DNA of 64,000 bases from NCBI RefSeq assembly GCF_000224145.3, contig NC_020174.2, forward strand, positions 3,539,026-3,603,025, in the 5' to 3' direction. The notes under the pieces were generated by a model that was given only the letters and a program-made list of their open reading frames with translations, was not told the origin of the DNA and did no database searches. Shown here one piece after another: positions 34,210 through 47,000 of this stretch (its first letter is position 1; each line of letters opens with the position of its first letter). Made by a program: the position numbers and the translations under genes. The DNA comes from Ciona intestinalis (taxonomy: Eukaryota > Chordata > Ascidiacea > Phlebobranchia > Cionidae).

Positions 34210-37200
34210 ATGGAAGGAAACGATCCAACTGTGGGTATAAATACCGAAGCAGCAAAACCTGGAAATAAGACATGTGCAGAATGTTACGCTCGGGATCCAC
34301 AATTTGCATCTTTAACTTTTGGAGTTTTTATTTGCGGAGAGTGTTCCAGGTTTCATAGAGAACTAAGCAACGGACCAAATAAAGTAGTGGAGATATCGAA
34401 GCATCAGTATGTATATTAATGCTGTGCTTATGTATAGTAGGGTTGGGGAAGATAGGACACCTTTAGCACATAATCTCCAAATACTCTGATTGTGTTTTTT
34501 GAACAGTTAACAACGGTCTATGGGATTCGTGATGATGCGGTTTTTTAATTATTTAAATGTTCTCTGTTTACTACCAAATGGGGCGAGAAAACAGAATAAC
34601 AGGTGAACAGAATATTATTGACCCACGCATATGAGATAACTTTTTAATAAATAAGTTGTGATAATATTGACTGTATAACAAGAATAATATTGATACAAAC
34701 ACAAATGCACTGCTGACCCACGCGTTTAAGATAAGCAGGGGCGTCAGCAGTGCATTTCCTGAAACACGTACTGATGCTTTTAACACAGTGCAGTATGTAT
34801 ATATATATATATATATATATAGTAGGGTGCTGGGGGAAGATGGGACACCGTTTTATTCAATTTTCTCATTTCATTTGGTGGGAAACAAAAAAATTCAAAG
34901 AATTATAAAACCGTATCCTCACGAACGATCTATAGTCGTTGTTCTTGGTCAATTTGGTAATTACGCCATTTTACAGCTTTTAAGGAAGAGACTATTTTTA
35001 ACTGCAAATTCGCGCGTTTGTAAACATTTTTAGATGCTGAGTATTTTTAGCAAATGCGCGCATTGTAGTCGCTGGGCACATGACAATCAAGCGATAATAA
35101 TACAGAAATGCGAGTAACCTCACGCGGTTAAGCAATGCCTTTTTGGGAAAGTACGCTAAATTGTAGAAAAGTTGATTTGATACATGAAAGGCCAACTGAC
35201 GATTTGTTTACTCGTCACGCTTGACCAAAAGCACAAAATACCTGAGTGATAAACTGTTGTTAACACTTTTTAGTCAAATAAAAATGGATTGCTATGTACA
35301 GATACATTTACATTATAACTATATGTAACATTTTTTAAAATTTTAGTCTGGTCGTGTTTGGCACAGCGTCTATAGCGCTCGTGCTTTAAGTTATAACGGT
35401 TTACCGATTTAGGAGTTGACGCTGCTACCAATCTACCAGCATTATCGGCATGTGTGTCGTTTTTCACTTTAAAAAAGAAATCTTCCGCAAAGTTGCATAT
35501 GTGGTAACTTTTTAATGGGCATAAGTTGTGTGAAAAAAGAACACCCGTGTTATAACGACTGTCGTTGCCTCATCTCACGACGATGTATAAGACGTTGGTA
35601 TAAAGGCTATATCGGCTATACATTCAATCATCACTGGTATAGCAATGTATGTATTTTATGATTCTTATATAGATGGTCAAATGATGAAGTAACGTTCTTC
35701 AATGCACAAGGAAACGGCAATGTGAACTCAGAGTTTGAAAAAGAACTTCCAATATTTTATCATCGTCCTGATAAAGACGACCCGACCATTATACGCGGTA
35801 AGTTGTATTAACTTTGACGCTGTGGGTGTTTTTGTTCCTTTGCAAGACACTAAACAATAATTGTTCAATTCCGTGTTTTTTTTATACAATTATCAGCAAC
35901 AAAAAAACATTATCATTTTCAAGTAGCCTACTAATCACCTACAAATTGAAAAGTTACTTAACTCGTATGCAGGCAGGAGGTGTTTAAAATGGAAGTAAGT
36001 TGGTCCATTTTTCTACACGTTAGATCAGGATTTGTAAACACAATTAATCTTCAATTTTTGCTACAGTGTAGCCTACTTATGTTATTTGTTATTTTAAATT
36101 AAATAAAAATTTGTTTTTAATTAAAATTAACTACAATGCAATGTGTTTCAGAGCAATGGATTAGAGCTAAATATGAACGTGAAGAATTTAAACTAACCTC
36201 ACAACAGAGTTCATATAATCAAGGGTCAAAAACTGGTGCATTGTTTAAGCGTGGCAAGGATAATGGAAGGTTGTCTAACTATATTTTGGGTTGGCCTGTC
36301 TAAGATCTAAATTATCAGCCACACATAAAAAATGAAAATCCGAAAATAATAATCAGCCACAAAGAAACATACATGGTAACTCGTAAGCTGGCACGAAGTG
36401 TATGAAACAGAACACCCGTGTTTAACGGCTGTCGATTTTCGGCGCGTGAAGATAAAGTAAGTTAGATTCGTTCATTTATACATTCATTTTAACAAACTAA
36501 AGTTAGACAATTCATTGGCAATACAAGTTCAAAATTATACCTGTTATAACCTGTACATTGGAATTTCGAATCATACTTTTGGACTCCAGGTCAGGTTCTC
36601 AAACGGTGACAAACTCTACAATGTGTGTTTGGTCACACATGGTTATGCAGCCAAAATTTCTCTGTTTTGGTTGAAAAAAAGAAATGTACAAATTTAAGAA
36701 AATTTATGTTTACATGACTTTCAGATACCATCGTCGTAAGTTCATTTTAAAGGAACCTGAAGGTGTTCTCAAGTATTTTATTCGGTACAGCGACAAAACT
36801 CCAAAAGATGTGATTCCAATCAAGGTAAAGTGTTCTGTTAGATTTTTTCCAAGTCTTTCTCAATGCATTTTGGGTTTGCATGCAATGTAGTTTAGTATCG
36901 GTTTATTATCACATAAACATCACAATTTACTGCATACAATACAAAAAGGTGTAAACGCAACAGGGGCAGTGTCTGTGAAAAGGAGAAACAAACAGACAAA
37001 ATGTTGGGACCCATAGAATCTAGGAATTGATTTTACCTTAAATGATGTTTCTATCTATAGTCTGAATAAATTGCAGTATTTTTAAACAATTACATAACTG
37101 TTTGTAAATGTGCCATAGGACTTGGTCAGTATCTATGTGGTTCCAGGGAAAATGGGAAATGAAAATGGTATGCAGCTAACTTATGAAAAGAATGGAACGC

Positions 37201-40200
37201 GCAGAAATATTTACGTTTATGGAGAAGATGGAAAAACAACGAGCGGTAAAAATTCTTGTTTTACTTTCGGCAGTAAATTATATGCAGCTCTTAATAAGTC
37301 AAAGTATTTCCAATTGAAATTGCCTTTATTTTTTTATTTACTTTGTTATGAATATTGTTAATATTATATGTTTTGTTGTAGTAAACGATTACTTTTCATG
37401 TTGTAAAAATGGCTTGTTACAGATTGGTATCATGCAATTCGAGCTTCAATGGTTAAACATAAATATGAAAACTTTCCAGTCAACGAAGCTCAGCGATATC
37501 TAAACATTAAAATGATTAAAGTAAGTATTTAAATATAACAGAATAATTTTATTTTGTGGTTGTTATTTGAATGGGAATTAATTTTTCACACTTTTATATT
37601 CTAATAAATTATACTTCAATAAAATTATAAACAATGTTAGTGGCTGGAAAGAATTTTTGTTTTTGAATTGAAGGTTTAATAGTATTATACTGAGTTTGCT
37701 ACTTAGCAAAGTACGTAAATAAATATTTTTTACAAAAATGCAAAACATGATTGAATCTCAAAATGTACAATCCGGAGAGTTTTAACTAAATGATGAAATG
37801 CATTTATTAACTAAATGATGAAATGCAATTTTTAACTAAATGATGAAATGCAATGTTTAACTAAAAGATGAAATGCAATTTTTAACTAAATGATGAAATG
37901 CAATTTTTAACTAAATGATGAAATGCAATTTTTAACTAAATAATGAAATGCAATTTTTAACTAAATAATGAAATGCAATTTTTAACTAAATGATGAAATG
38001 CAATTTTTAATTTAAGGATAAAATTTAATCCTAGTATTTTAAATACCATGTCACTAATTATACAGGAAGGATGGATGAGCAAAACAGGTCCGAAAGCAAA
38101 AGAAAAATTTCGCCAACGTTGGTTCAGTTTGGTTGGAACATTGATATGGTATTATAACGAACCCCTTGACCCACATCCTATAGGTTTTATTCCACTTGGT
38201 TCAAAAACATTTGGTTATGGCATAATGAAAGGATTGCCTCTTCGTATCACTGTTGAAGGTGACAATTGTTTTTTATTGAAAATATCGTAGGGTGGGGTAG
38301 GATGGGACACCTTTAGCACATAATATCCAAATATCCTGATCATGTTTTAAACAATTAATATGTGGGAGCCGTGAGGATACCGTTTTATAATTCTTTGAAT
38401 ATTCTTTGCTTACTACCAAATGTAACGAAAAATAGGGTTAGCAGGTGTCCCATCTTTCCCTGCCCTACTAAATTATAGTAATAGATTATGGGTGTTTTAT
38501 TGCGACTTGAGTGTGATGATTTTTTTGCGATATTTTTAAGTCTTTGTTTTTTTAATACAATTTCATTTTCTTCAGGTTGTGGTATTACAGTTCATACACC
38601 AGATCGGGTTTATGCTTTAATATGTTCAGATATTAAATCAAGAGATGAATGGTACACTGCTATAGATCAGGTTAGTTTGTATTTGATCGCAGTAAATTAT
38701 AGAATGTATATATTTTCATCATATATTTCAAAATTAATAAAGTGTTTTATATTTTTAAATGAAACAAACAATTTTTCTGCACTGGATTTTTGTTGTTTAC
38801 TTGTTTATTATTTTTCTATATTACTGCAACCCAAAAATGCATTGGTTTAAAAGTGGGACCCAAAAATGTAATATCACTTTAATGCTTTAAATTTTTCAAA
38901 TACCAGTTGTTAATTGTAAGTAAAGTTTCTCAACTAGCGCATTTTGTTATAGGTACTTGAATCATGCACTAACATGTGGGTACAACCAGGTATTGGAAGA
39001 CTGGGAAGTGAAAAAACACTGCTTGAACCAGCTGCTCAAAAACCTAGTAAATACTAAAATTATTATTACACACAAATCATATACATATATATTTATTTAT
39101 GCCACAAATAAATGTTGACCCCTTATATATAGAATTTCCATTCAGTAGAGGAATTGCTTTTTATAATGATTTTGTTATAGATGAAAATGAAAACGCAGCT
39201 TCAGAAAATCTTCAAAGTCGGACAAGTCCTATTTCAAAAGAAGTGGTAAGATAAAAGTTTGCGGATAAAATATGGGTTTAAATTTATTGTTTTTTTAGGA
39301 TTCCAGTCCTGATATGAAGGAATCAAAAACTAAAACAAGTAAAATTAAACGTGAAAGATCAATTCCCAGCTCGCCTGAAGTAACCATTAAACATGGTATG
39401 TATAAATGCAGTTAAGAGGATAAATATCTGAGTGTCACATATTGTCCAGCACTGTGACAAAGTTGTTAGCGAGACTGCTACTAATGGGTTCAAGGCTTGT
39501 CACTGCTACCATTGTGGGCGTATGTGTCCTTGGGCAAGACATTTAACAACATTTGCTCTAATCTAGTGGTCACTAATGGGTTGTCCAAATTTTCAGCCAT
39601 ACAAAAAAAATACTAATTAGCCACAAAGTAACATACTTGGTAACTCCTAAGCTGACTTGAGGTGTATGACCATTCATGTTAAAACGACTGTCATTTTCCG
39701 GCTATGTGAAGATAAAATAAGTTGCATTCATTCATTTAATATTAACAGAATCACCAAAACGGGTTTTAAGAACTCACGACAGTAAGTTATACAGTGATGA
39801 CTCGGGGGATGACACAGCAATCAGATGCAAGTTTCAACTTCAATCAATATCAGATAATGATTCGGAAGAAGATGTTGTTGTTGTTGTTCAGCGTAAGATT
39901 CAATGATAATCTAGAGCTTTTGTGTATAACTTTGTGTGTTCTTATCTAAAACTGCTACAACCCAGTGGTCACTAATGGGTTGTTCAAATTATCAGCCATA
40001 CATAAAGAAAAATGGAAAAAATCCCCCTCAGAAAATAATCACCCACAAAGTAACTTACATGGTAACTCGTAAGCTGGTATGAGGTGTATGAACACCCGTG
40101 TTATAAGGACCGTCTTTTTCCGGCTATGCGAGGATAAAGTAAGTTGCATTCATTTTTTTTAAAGCTTGATATATACATATGGTAAACGAACAGTGTTTAA

Positions 40201-43136
40201 GCCCTTGTAGTATTTGAATATGCAAAATGAATGAATTTAAATTCTTACAGCAGACAGAATAGAACCGAAAACCACCCCTAAGAAACCACCACGCAAGCAT
40301 CTTAAACAAAATACTTCAAATGAATTTCTTGCAACAATTTCTAACCAAACGTCAAGGTTTGTCAAAGTTTTTACATTCTTTTTTTTTTCAATTAGAACAG
40401 TGCTGCAGTATTGATTCTTTGTTTTAAGTCGAGATATATGTTTGTTGTGTTGTGTGTTAGGTGTTACGTCATTTTATTCATTAAGTTTTGCATAACCTTT
40501 TAACCTGTGTTCCATAGTTACTGTTATCAAAGAGACAAAATAAAATAGTTCATAATTTAGCATATGATTTACAATTTAGATGCTTTCTAAAAATATTAAT
40601 AAATATGAACATGTTTAGTCAAGAAAACTTAACACTAGAAGTTTCATCAGATGATCAAAGTGGAAGCTATTCATTTCAACCTGAACCAGGTATGTATGTT
40701 ATACACAAGTTTAGACAGACTTTGTAGTTTCAAAATAATAGATTCTACATGTTAAGTAGGTGTTACTCTCAAAATAAAAATATTTAAAATGAACTAGCTG
40801 TATTGCTTGTATTAAGTATGTACATACATACTGTATGTACATAGTAAGATACTGAGTTTAAGCTTGTTGCAGCACTCATATGCCTAAATGTGTGTTTGAG
40901 ATAAAAGCCAAGTAATAAATAGCGCCAAAAAAGGTGCTCGAAATATTCAAATATGAAAATGTGCATAAGAATTTTGCGTGAAGCCACCATGTATAGTAAT
41001 GTTATTACCTCTATGATTTTTTCCTAATACTTTCACCATACTTATTATTTTATCACATTTGTATAACATGCAGATAGTTTATCTCCATTAGCAAACGAAG
41101 ATTGGAGAAAGAAAACTTTCTCTTCATTTCGTCGAGTTGCTGGAAATGAGGTAGGCAACATTTTAATTTTTGTTGTAATATCGATATTTGATCTGTTATT
41201 TTTGTACAATTTCTGCTTCGTTTTTGTAAACTGAGTTTAATATTTTGATATGGTGTATTTAATATTTCCTCATTTTTACTTGTAGCGTAAAAGTGTTAAG
41301 CAAAGGCAGGGTAGTGTTGCACGCAGATCATCTTTAACCAGCATAGCAAGCACCTTAACCTCTATGGAATCAAAAGAAATTTGCAAACCAGTTGACATAA
41401 CCCTTGTTAATCGTAAGAAACTGTTCTAGATTTAATTTGGATAAATTCTTCTTTTAGATAATTTTTTTCACAATGCAATTTTACTTGGATTACTATTAGT
41501 GGTTCAACTTTAATTGGATTGTGTATTCGTTTTGTAAAAGTAGCTTTTTGATGGGAAAATCCAGGAAAATGAACTGATTTTAAAATGTTTATTACACTTA
41601 TAAAATATTTTTCCAAAGAGGCCAAATAATCATTAAAGTGCTATAACATGAAATCTATATTTTAGATGGTAAGTTCTTTTGTATTTTTAGAAATGGATGA
41701 AAGCTTGTGGTTTATGGTGTTCCAAAGTGAAGTTGATCACGAACATCTTGATAGTTATGTAACTCCATGGATTGGAGCTCAGATTGCAGAGGTGTGTACA
41801 CATATTAAACCTAAGTGTGATAAAAAGTTTGCAGTAAAATTATAACATTGCATATTCATGGTCAAAGATTTTTTGAGAAAAATACTGATTTGTTTTTATT
41901 AAACAGATTTAATATATTAATAATTTGATATTTTTTTATTGTTTTTTAGGCCCCAGCATCTGTAGGCCCAATTCGAATCCCATGTGATTTTGAAATTGCA
42001 ATAATTGATACTGCACCTGGTGGATTTAATTTACAACGAACAACTGGTCCATTTTATGCGGAACCTGGAGATGTTTGGGAGGTCGAAATACCAAATGATG
42101 ATGGATCGGCACCAGAGATGTTTTTCCGTAAGTACAAATTGAAGGATTGCAATATACAAGTACATGGCATGTAACTTCTAAAAAGCATTCGGCGAAAAAT
42201 TGAAAAAGTAGTTAAAGTGATTAAAAGTGTCCTTGCCTAGCAATCGTTATTAAGCAAAAACTTTGACAAATATGGGGCATATTCAATTCTCTAATGTTTT
42301 TTGTATATAATATAATAACTTTATTTGTCTCTTCGATTACTGTAGTTAAGATTTAGAAATATTTCAACCAAAATACAGGATATAGTGATGAAACAACAGT
42401 TGTTAAAACACGCTTACAGTTAAAAATATATTTACATTTAATTGGGAAAAAATAAGCATGGTATATATTATTGGTAGAAAGCTTAGTAATCCAGGAAAAC
42501 TTTTTTAGATGAAGGAATGGAAACTGAGGATGGCAGTGTGATGGTTTATTCAAATATTGATAATGTAAAAAGGTTTGATGTGGCTGTTTTTAAATCAAAG
42601 CGCAAGTTATTCACTCGGACAGGAGTAAAACCTGGTGATTCTGTCCCAATCAAAATCCAACCAGCTTTACATTTTATGGCGGTAAGACATTCTGGATCAT
42701 TAATTACCCAATTTGTAATTGGTTTACAGAAATAGGGTGTTTTTATTGTGAGTATACAATTAGTCATCTTTTTTCTGTCAAAAAACATAAAATTTAGTCT
42801 CTTTATATCCAACGTATGGGACCACTAAACGTTCACATATCTATTATAAAAGTAAAATTATTCTGAAAGTTGCATACTCCGTAACTTGTATGAGTGTATT
42901 AAATGGACACAAAGGGTATAAAACTACTATATATTTGAAAATTACTATAAATTCAACAGACTTGATATCAATACATTAATCAGGTTGACAGTGAGACCTA
43001 CTATAACCTGGAGAACCAAGAACTGCGGTCCGTTGACTATATTCCAAAAGCAAGCATTGTCAAATTTAACTACAGAACAACGAAGCTAAAAGTCGTTGCA
43101 AAGAAACGAGGAAAAACTGTATATTTTACTTGGTAA
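34210..43136 (+). CDS. ADAP1: ArfGAP with dual PH domains (ADAP/centaurin-alpha) with long novel C-terminus
   Basis: GTPase-activating protein for Arf6-type GTPases that binds PIP3 through two PH domains at the plasma membrane. Exons: 34210-34406, 35673-35797, 36152-36269, 36725-36824, 37119-37245, 37423-37520, 38066-38258, 38576-38670, 38953-39046, 39181-39245, 39299-39395, 39749-39892, 40251-40356, 40619-40689, 41074-41150, 41286-41412, 41691-41791, 41950-42127, 42509-42681, 42984-43136. All phases join: 812 aa. The ArfGAP zinc finger is C22-x2-C25-x16-C42-x2-C45 with the catalytic arginine R50 (FHREL). EQWIRAKYEREEF and FKRGKDNG link to PH1 (RRKFILKEPEGVLKYF; DWYHAIRAS). PH2 starts EGWMSKTGPK and ends SRDEWYTAIDQ. 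Human ADAP1 (374 aa) ends about where exon 9 does. Residues 383-611 here are a charged low-complexity linker and 612-812 an unrecognised, probably beta-rich segment (see findings). The stop follows VYFTW; a donor-like TG|GTAAGC overlaps it, so a further exon cannot be excluded. AATAAA at 43304-43309. Confidence 0.9.
34434..34603 (+). mobile_element. MITE copy, 3' truncated, in ADAP intron 1
   Basis: TATAGTAGGGTTGGGGAAG and the forward interior; ends after GGGGCGAGAAAACAGAATAA. A reverse partial copy follows at 34818. Confidence 0.8.
34818..34935 (-). mobile_element. MITE copy, truncated, in ADAP intron 1
   Basis: TATAGTAGGGTGCTGGGGG, then the reverse interior to CCGTATCCTCACGA; the rest is missing. 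Preceded by a (TA)n run. Confidence 0.78.
35360..35585 (+). mobile_element. Degenerate SINE relic in ADAP intron 1
   Basis: Recognisable pieces are GGAGTTGACGCTGCTACCAA, GCATATGTGGTAAC, GAACACCCGTGTTATAACGA and CTGTCGTTGCCTCATCTCAC. Confidence 0.55.
36290..36500 (+). mobile_element. SINE 3' half in ADAP intron 3
   Basis: AAATTATCAGCCACACATAA, ATACATGGTAACTCGTAAGC, GGCACGAAGTGTATGAAACA, GTCGATTTTCGGCGCGTGA. The tRNA-like head is missing. Confidence 0.78.
37780..38015. repeat. 25 bp minisatellite in ADAP intron 6
   Basis: About nine tandem units of TTTTTAACTAAATGATGAAA plus TGCAA, very uniform, lying just upstream of the acceptor of exon 7. Confidence 0.9.
38287..38470 (+). mobile_element. 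MITE copy 28 bp after the ADAP exon 7 donor
   Basis: GTAGGGTGGGGTAGGATGGG to CTTTCCCTGCCCTACTA, forward interior with a small deletion. Confidence 0.85.
39448..39745 (+). mobile_element. tRNA-derived composite SINE in ADAP intron 11
   Basis: AGCACTGTGACAAAGTTGTT head, CTAATGGGTTCAAGGCTTGT, CTACCATTGTGGGCGTATGT, tail CATTTTCCGGCTATGTGAAG, ending only a few bases from the acceptor of exon 12. Confidence 0.82.
39953..40165 (+). mobile_element. SINE, 5' truncated, in ADAP intron 12
   Basis: Starts at TACAACCCAGTGGTCACTAA and keeps the linker, TTACATGGTAACTCGTAAGC and TTTTTCCGGCTATGCGAGGA. Confidence 0.82.
42305..42450 (-). repeat. Dispersed ~130 bp repeat family copy in ADAP intron 18
   Basis: AATAACTTTATTTGTCTCTT, AGATTTAGAAATATTT, AACAACAGTTGTTAAAACAC and ATATATTTACATTTAATTGG: the reverse of the family consensus. 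Confidence 0.68.
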
Positions 43137-44084
43137 GCAAGTCCGATTGTGTACCATTTCATCATTTATTTCAATTTTTATTCAGTGAAAAGCCAAAGTC
43201 GTTACGGAACCAAAATATAAAGTAAATTGAAGTCACTACTGGAAAAGGAATAGAATGTACACTATTTTTATTGAGTTTTGTACAATGTAACTAATGGAAA
43301 AGGAATAAAAACGTAACCACTGGAAAAGGAATAACATTGCATTTTACTTTTCTTCAAGTTTTGTGCAATATTTTTATCAAAAAAAATACTTTTTTAAGTT
43401 CGTTTAAAGGAAGAAACTTGAAAGTAAAAGTACCTAAACATTATACAGTACTGTATAAAATCGTGGTTTTCATTGACATTTTTGGGAAAATTGCAGTTAC
43501 ACGTTGATACGCTGGTAAAACTGAACGAAGTGGTATATAAGCGCATATAGCGAAATCTTATTTCGGCAAATAAAAAATGATTTCAAGTGATTACGAAAAC
43601 CCATATAGCGATTTTCCGATGGTTAAAAATAAATACACTTTGAGGGGAAGCGTTTTAATATGACCGATTCAAATTAGAGACAACATTTAGACTACCTATT
43701 ACTTATAACATTTCAACTAAACAAGTGTAAACGTCTCGGATCGCTCCGGCTAGGGAAAGGCAACGAAAAAAGCCACCAAATGCAAGAAAAACTACGTGGT
43801 CAAGTATTCTCCATATAATTAGAATATTAGATAAACTTTGCTGCATTGATGGTTCATAAATTCACTACCACTGTTACGTAACAGTAACCACTGTTGTAAA
43901 ATATAACGGCGGATTATTACGTATTATCAATGGGAGTTTTTGGTTGAAAAACAAAGGTGTTTTAATGAATTAAAAAATATATAAATGAATAAATTTGTAG
44001 GTGCTGGGCTTTTTGCCAATGATACAGCACAGTAATGTTTTGTATGAACAAGTTTGACAAAGAACTGGATTTTAAACTGGTTGG
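43137..44084. other. Spacer between ADAP and the EFCAB3-like gene
   Basis: Contains the ADAP polyadenylation signal and a weak tandem repeat (ACTGGAAAAGGAATA, 43230-43335). No further exon is supported. Confidence 0.6.
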
Positions 44085-47000
44085 ATGGACGAGAAAGTAA
44101 AGGAACGCCCTCGAACCAAACGCCGTGGTGGTGTTTTGATGAAAAAAGGCAAATTAAAAGAATCTCCAAATGCCGATAATGCCCCGGAATTAATTAAGTA
44201 AGTACGATAAACAGTTTTGGTTCGTTTATGTTAATATAATTAAAAAATTAAAAGATTAGCATTCAAAAGACAAGCCAGCAGATATGTAACAAGGTATTTT
44301 TGCTATAAAGCGTGTCTATACGGTATACAAATTAACATAAACTGCAGACCTCGTGTTAGCAGCAACAAGGTATATAACTTATGACACTATTATGAATACA
44401 CGGCACGACTTTTTGAACAGTTGTATTGGCTAAATAATATTTTAGCTTAAAACTCGTGCTGCCTGCAAGTGAAGTCATACGAACGAAACCGAAACCTATG
44501 ACAATCGCTGTATAGCTCGCACCCAAGTTATGATATAGGCGTATACATATATAAATGTATCTTATGCATGTTTGTGTTGTTATAAAATATACGATAAATA
44601 CATTTGTTGTTGTATAGATCAAATCCGGAGCCCAAAAGTGAAGAATCTGTTGGGAAATCTATAGGTTCAGCTAAGCTCAGTCCAACCGATCTACAGCTAC
44701 TAAATAGTAAGAATGTGTTTTAAATGGTGTGGTTTCAACAAGATCGCTAGAAAACTATTAGCATTCAGTGTCAGCGGCATTAGTTTAAAAATTGAAAAAT
44801 TGAATTAATTTTAAAGTGACCAAATTTGTACACGTGCCACTAAAAGGACAATATATCTGCCATATAAGTTAACAATATGACAATTAACGCTGCCTATGCC
44901 TGACCAACTGATTGTCCTTACACCTTTCTTCCAATTAGAAATTTAATATAGTAGGGCGGGGAAAGATGGGACACCTTTAGCATATATTATCCAAATATAC
45001 CAATCGTGTTTTAAACAATTAACAACGGTCTATGGGAGTCGTGACTCGTGAGGATACGGTTTTATAATTCTTTGAATGTTCATTGTTTCCTATACCAAAT
45101 AGGACGAGAAAGTATAATGAAAGGGTGTCCCATCTTCCCCCTATCCTAATATATTGTTTAATTAATTTTTGTTTACCTGAATTACTCTGTATTGTCTGTA
45201 GGGTGTAATGCAGTGTAACTTTTATACAAAACGTTATTTATTTATTTTTTATTATTAAGGATGTTTTAAAAACCGTTGTTTAACCGTTTACTCGTATTTT
45301 AGCTTTTGTAAACACCCCCGTATTCTTCGTTATCGTGACCAAAAAGAGAAAAGAAATTTCATTATATTTTAAGTTAGTCTTGTTTAACTATCAGAGAAAC
45401 CTGACGTGGCCCCTGCCTTTAAAAAGACAGCGTTTAACGACAGAAGAAGCAGTTATGCAGGAGTTACTAAACACGCCACGAAAAACAATGCATTTCTCTC
45501 TGATCAAAGGTAGTCTACATTTACACTCGCAACAAATCTTATAGTTTGATATAAACTGTAGTCTATAAATAGTAGGGTAGGGAAAGATGGGACACCTTTA
45601 GGACATAAAATCAAAATATCCTGATAGTGTTTTACTGTTTTAAACAATTAACAGCGCGCGGTCTAAGGGAGTCGTGAGGATACGGTTTTGTAACACTTTG
45701 AATGCTCTTTGTTCACTACCGATTGAGATGAGAAAATATAATAAAAAGGTGTCTTACCTTCCTCCACCCTACTATACGTTTTTTTTTTTAAATCGACATA
45801 GAAACGAAAGGGAAAGCGAGCAAACCAACACGATAGTTATAAGTCTGATAACACATAGGGGGATTCCCTGTAGGTACTTTAACTAATCATAGGTTTTATG
45901 CAATATGAACAAGCTACCACTATGTAGCACGCCAGGTAACCTGAGTATGCAGTTGGGCTAAGGATCTGTTGATAGGTTATTAATGGAGCAGATTAGATCA
46001 AGAATAAAATGTGAGATTTGCTGGTTTGTAATACAATACTCGTTTTACTTCAATTAGATCTCGAAGAAAATCATTTGATTTAAGGGGAAAGAGTGAAACG
46101 AAAGTAAAGTTGGACCAAGACAAGCATATGCCTGCAAATGAAACGTTAACGAAGCAGCAAGTACTTGGTTAGATGTTTAAATTTAGGTTTCCGATTGTTA
46201 TATAGTGGGGTGGGGGAAGACGGGACACATTCAGCACATAATATCTAAATATCCTGATCGTGTTTTAAAAAATAGCAAAGTTTTATGTGAGTCGTGAGAA
46301 TGCGGTTTTATAATCCTTTGAATGTTCTTTGTTTACTACAAAATCGGTCCAGAAAATAAAATAAAAATGTGTCCCATTTTCCCCCACTCCACTATATGCA
46401 ATATATACAATTTAGATTAAATAATATGCTACATGATTTTAGAAAAATCAATAAAGTGGTTTACAGTTTGTTTAATTATAGGCCTACATTGCCATTGTTT
46501 TTTATATTTTGTTTTATTTTTAGCCTTTAAAGAAGCATTTGATTTATTTGATAATAATGGAGGTGGAACAATTGATGCTCTAGAATTAAAAGAAACGCTT
46601 GAATCTGTTGGGATAATGTTGGATGAAGCTGAGATACATGATGTTATGATGAGATTAGATAAAGATGGTAATAAACTAGTAGTATGTTTTATTTTAACAA
46701 TGTTTTGTTAATATTAAATTTCATTTAAAAAGTTACAATATTTTATTTTAATATTAAATCATATTCAAAAAGTCCTGCTTTCGAAAATTATTATGGTAGG
46801 CCTATGCGTTATATACTGTCGAGAGATGATTAAGTTATAGGCTTTAATTGTGAAGGTGTGTTATGATATAACATGTTTAAATCTACTAGTTGTATGATTT
46901 GGTGACATTCCTTAATATGCTTGTGTTGCAAAATTTAAAAAAATCAAGTTTAAACTTTATTTTATGTTTATTATTGTATTGACTACTGTACGAATAATTA

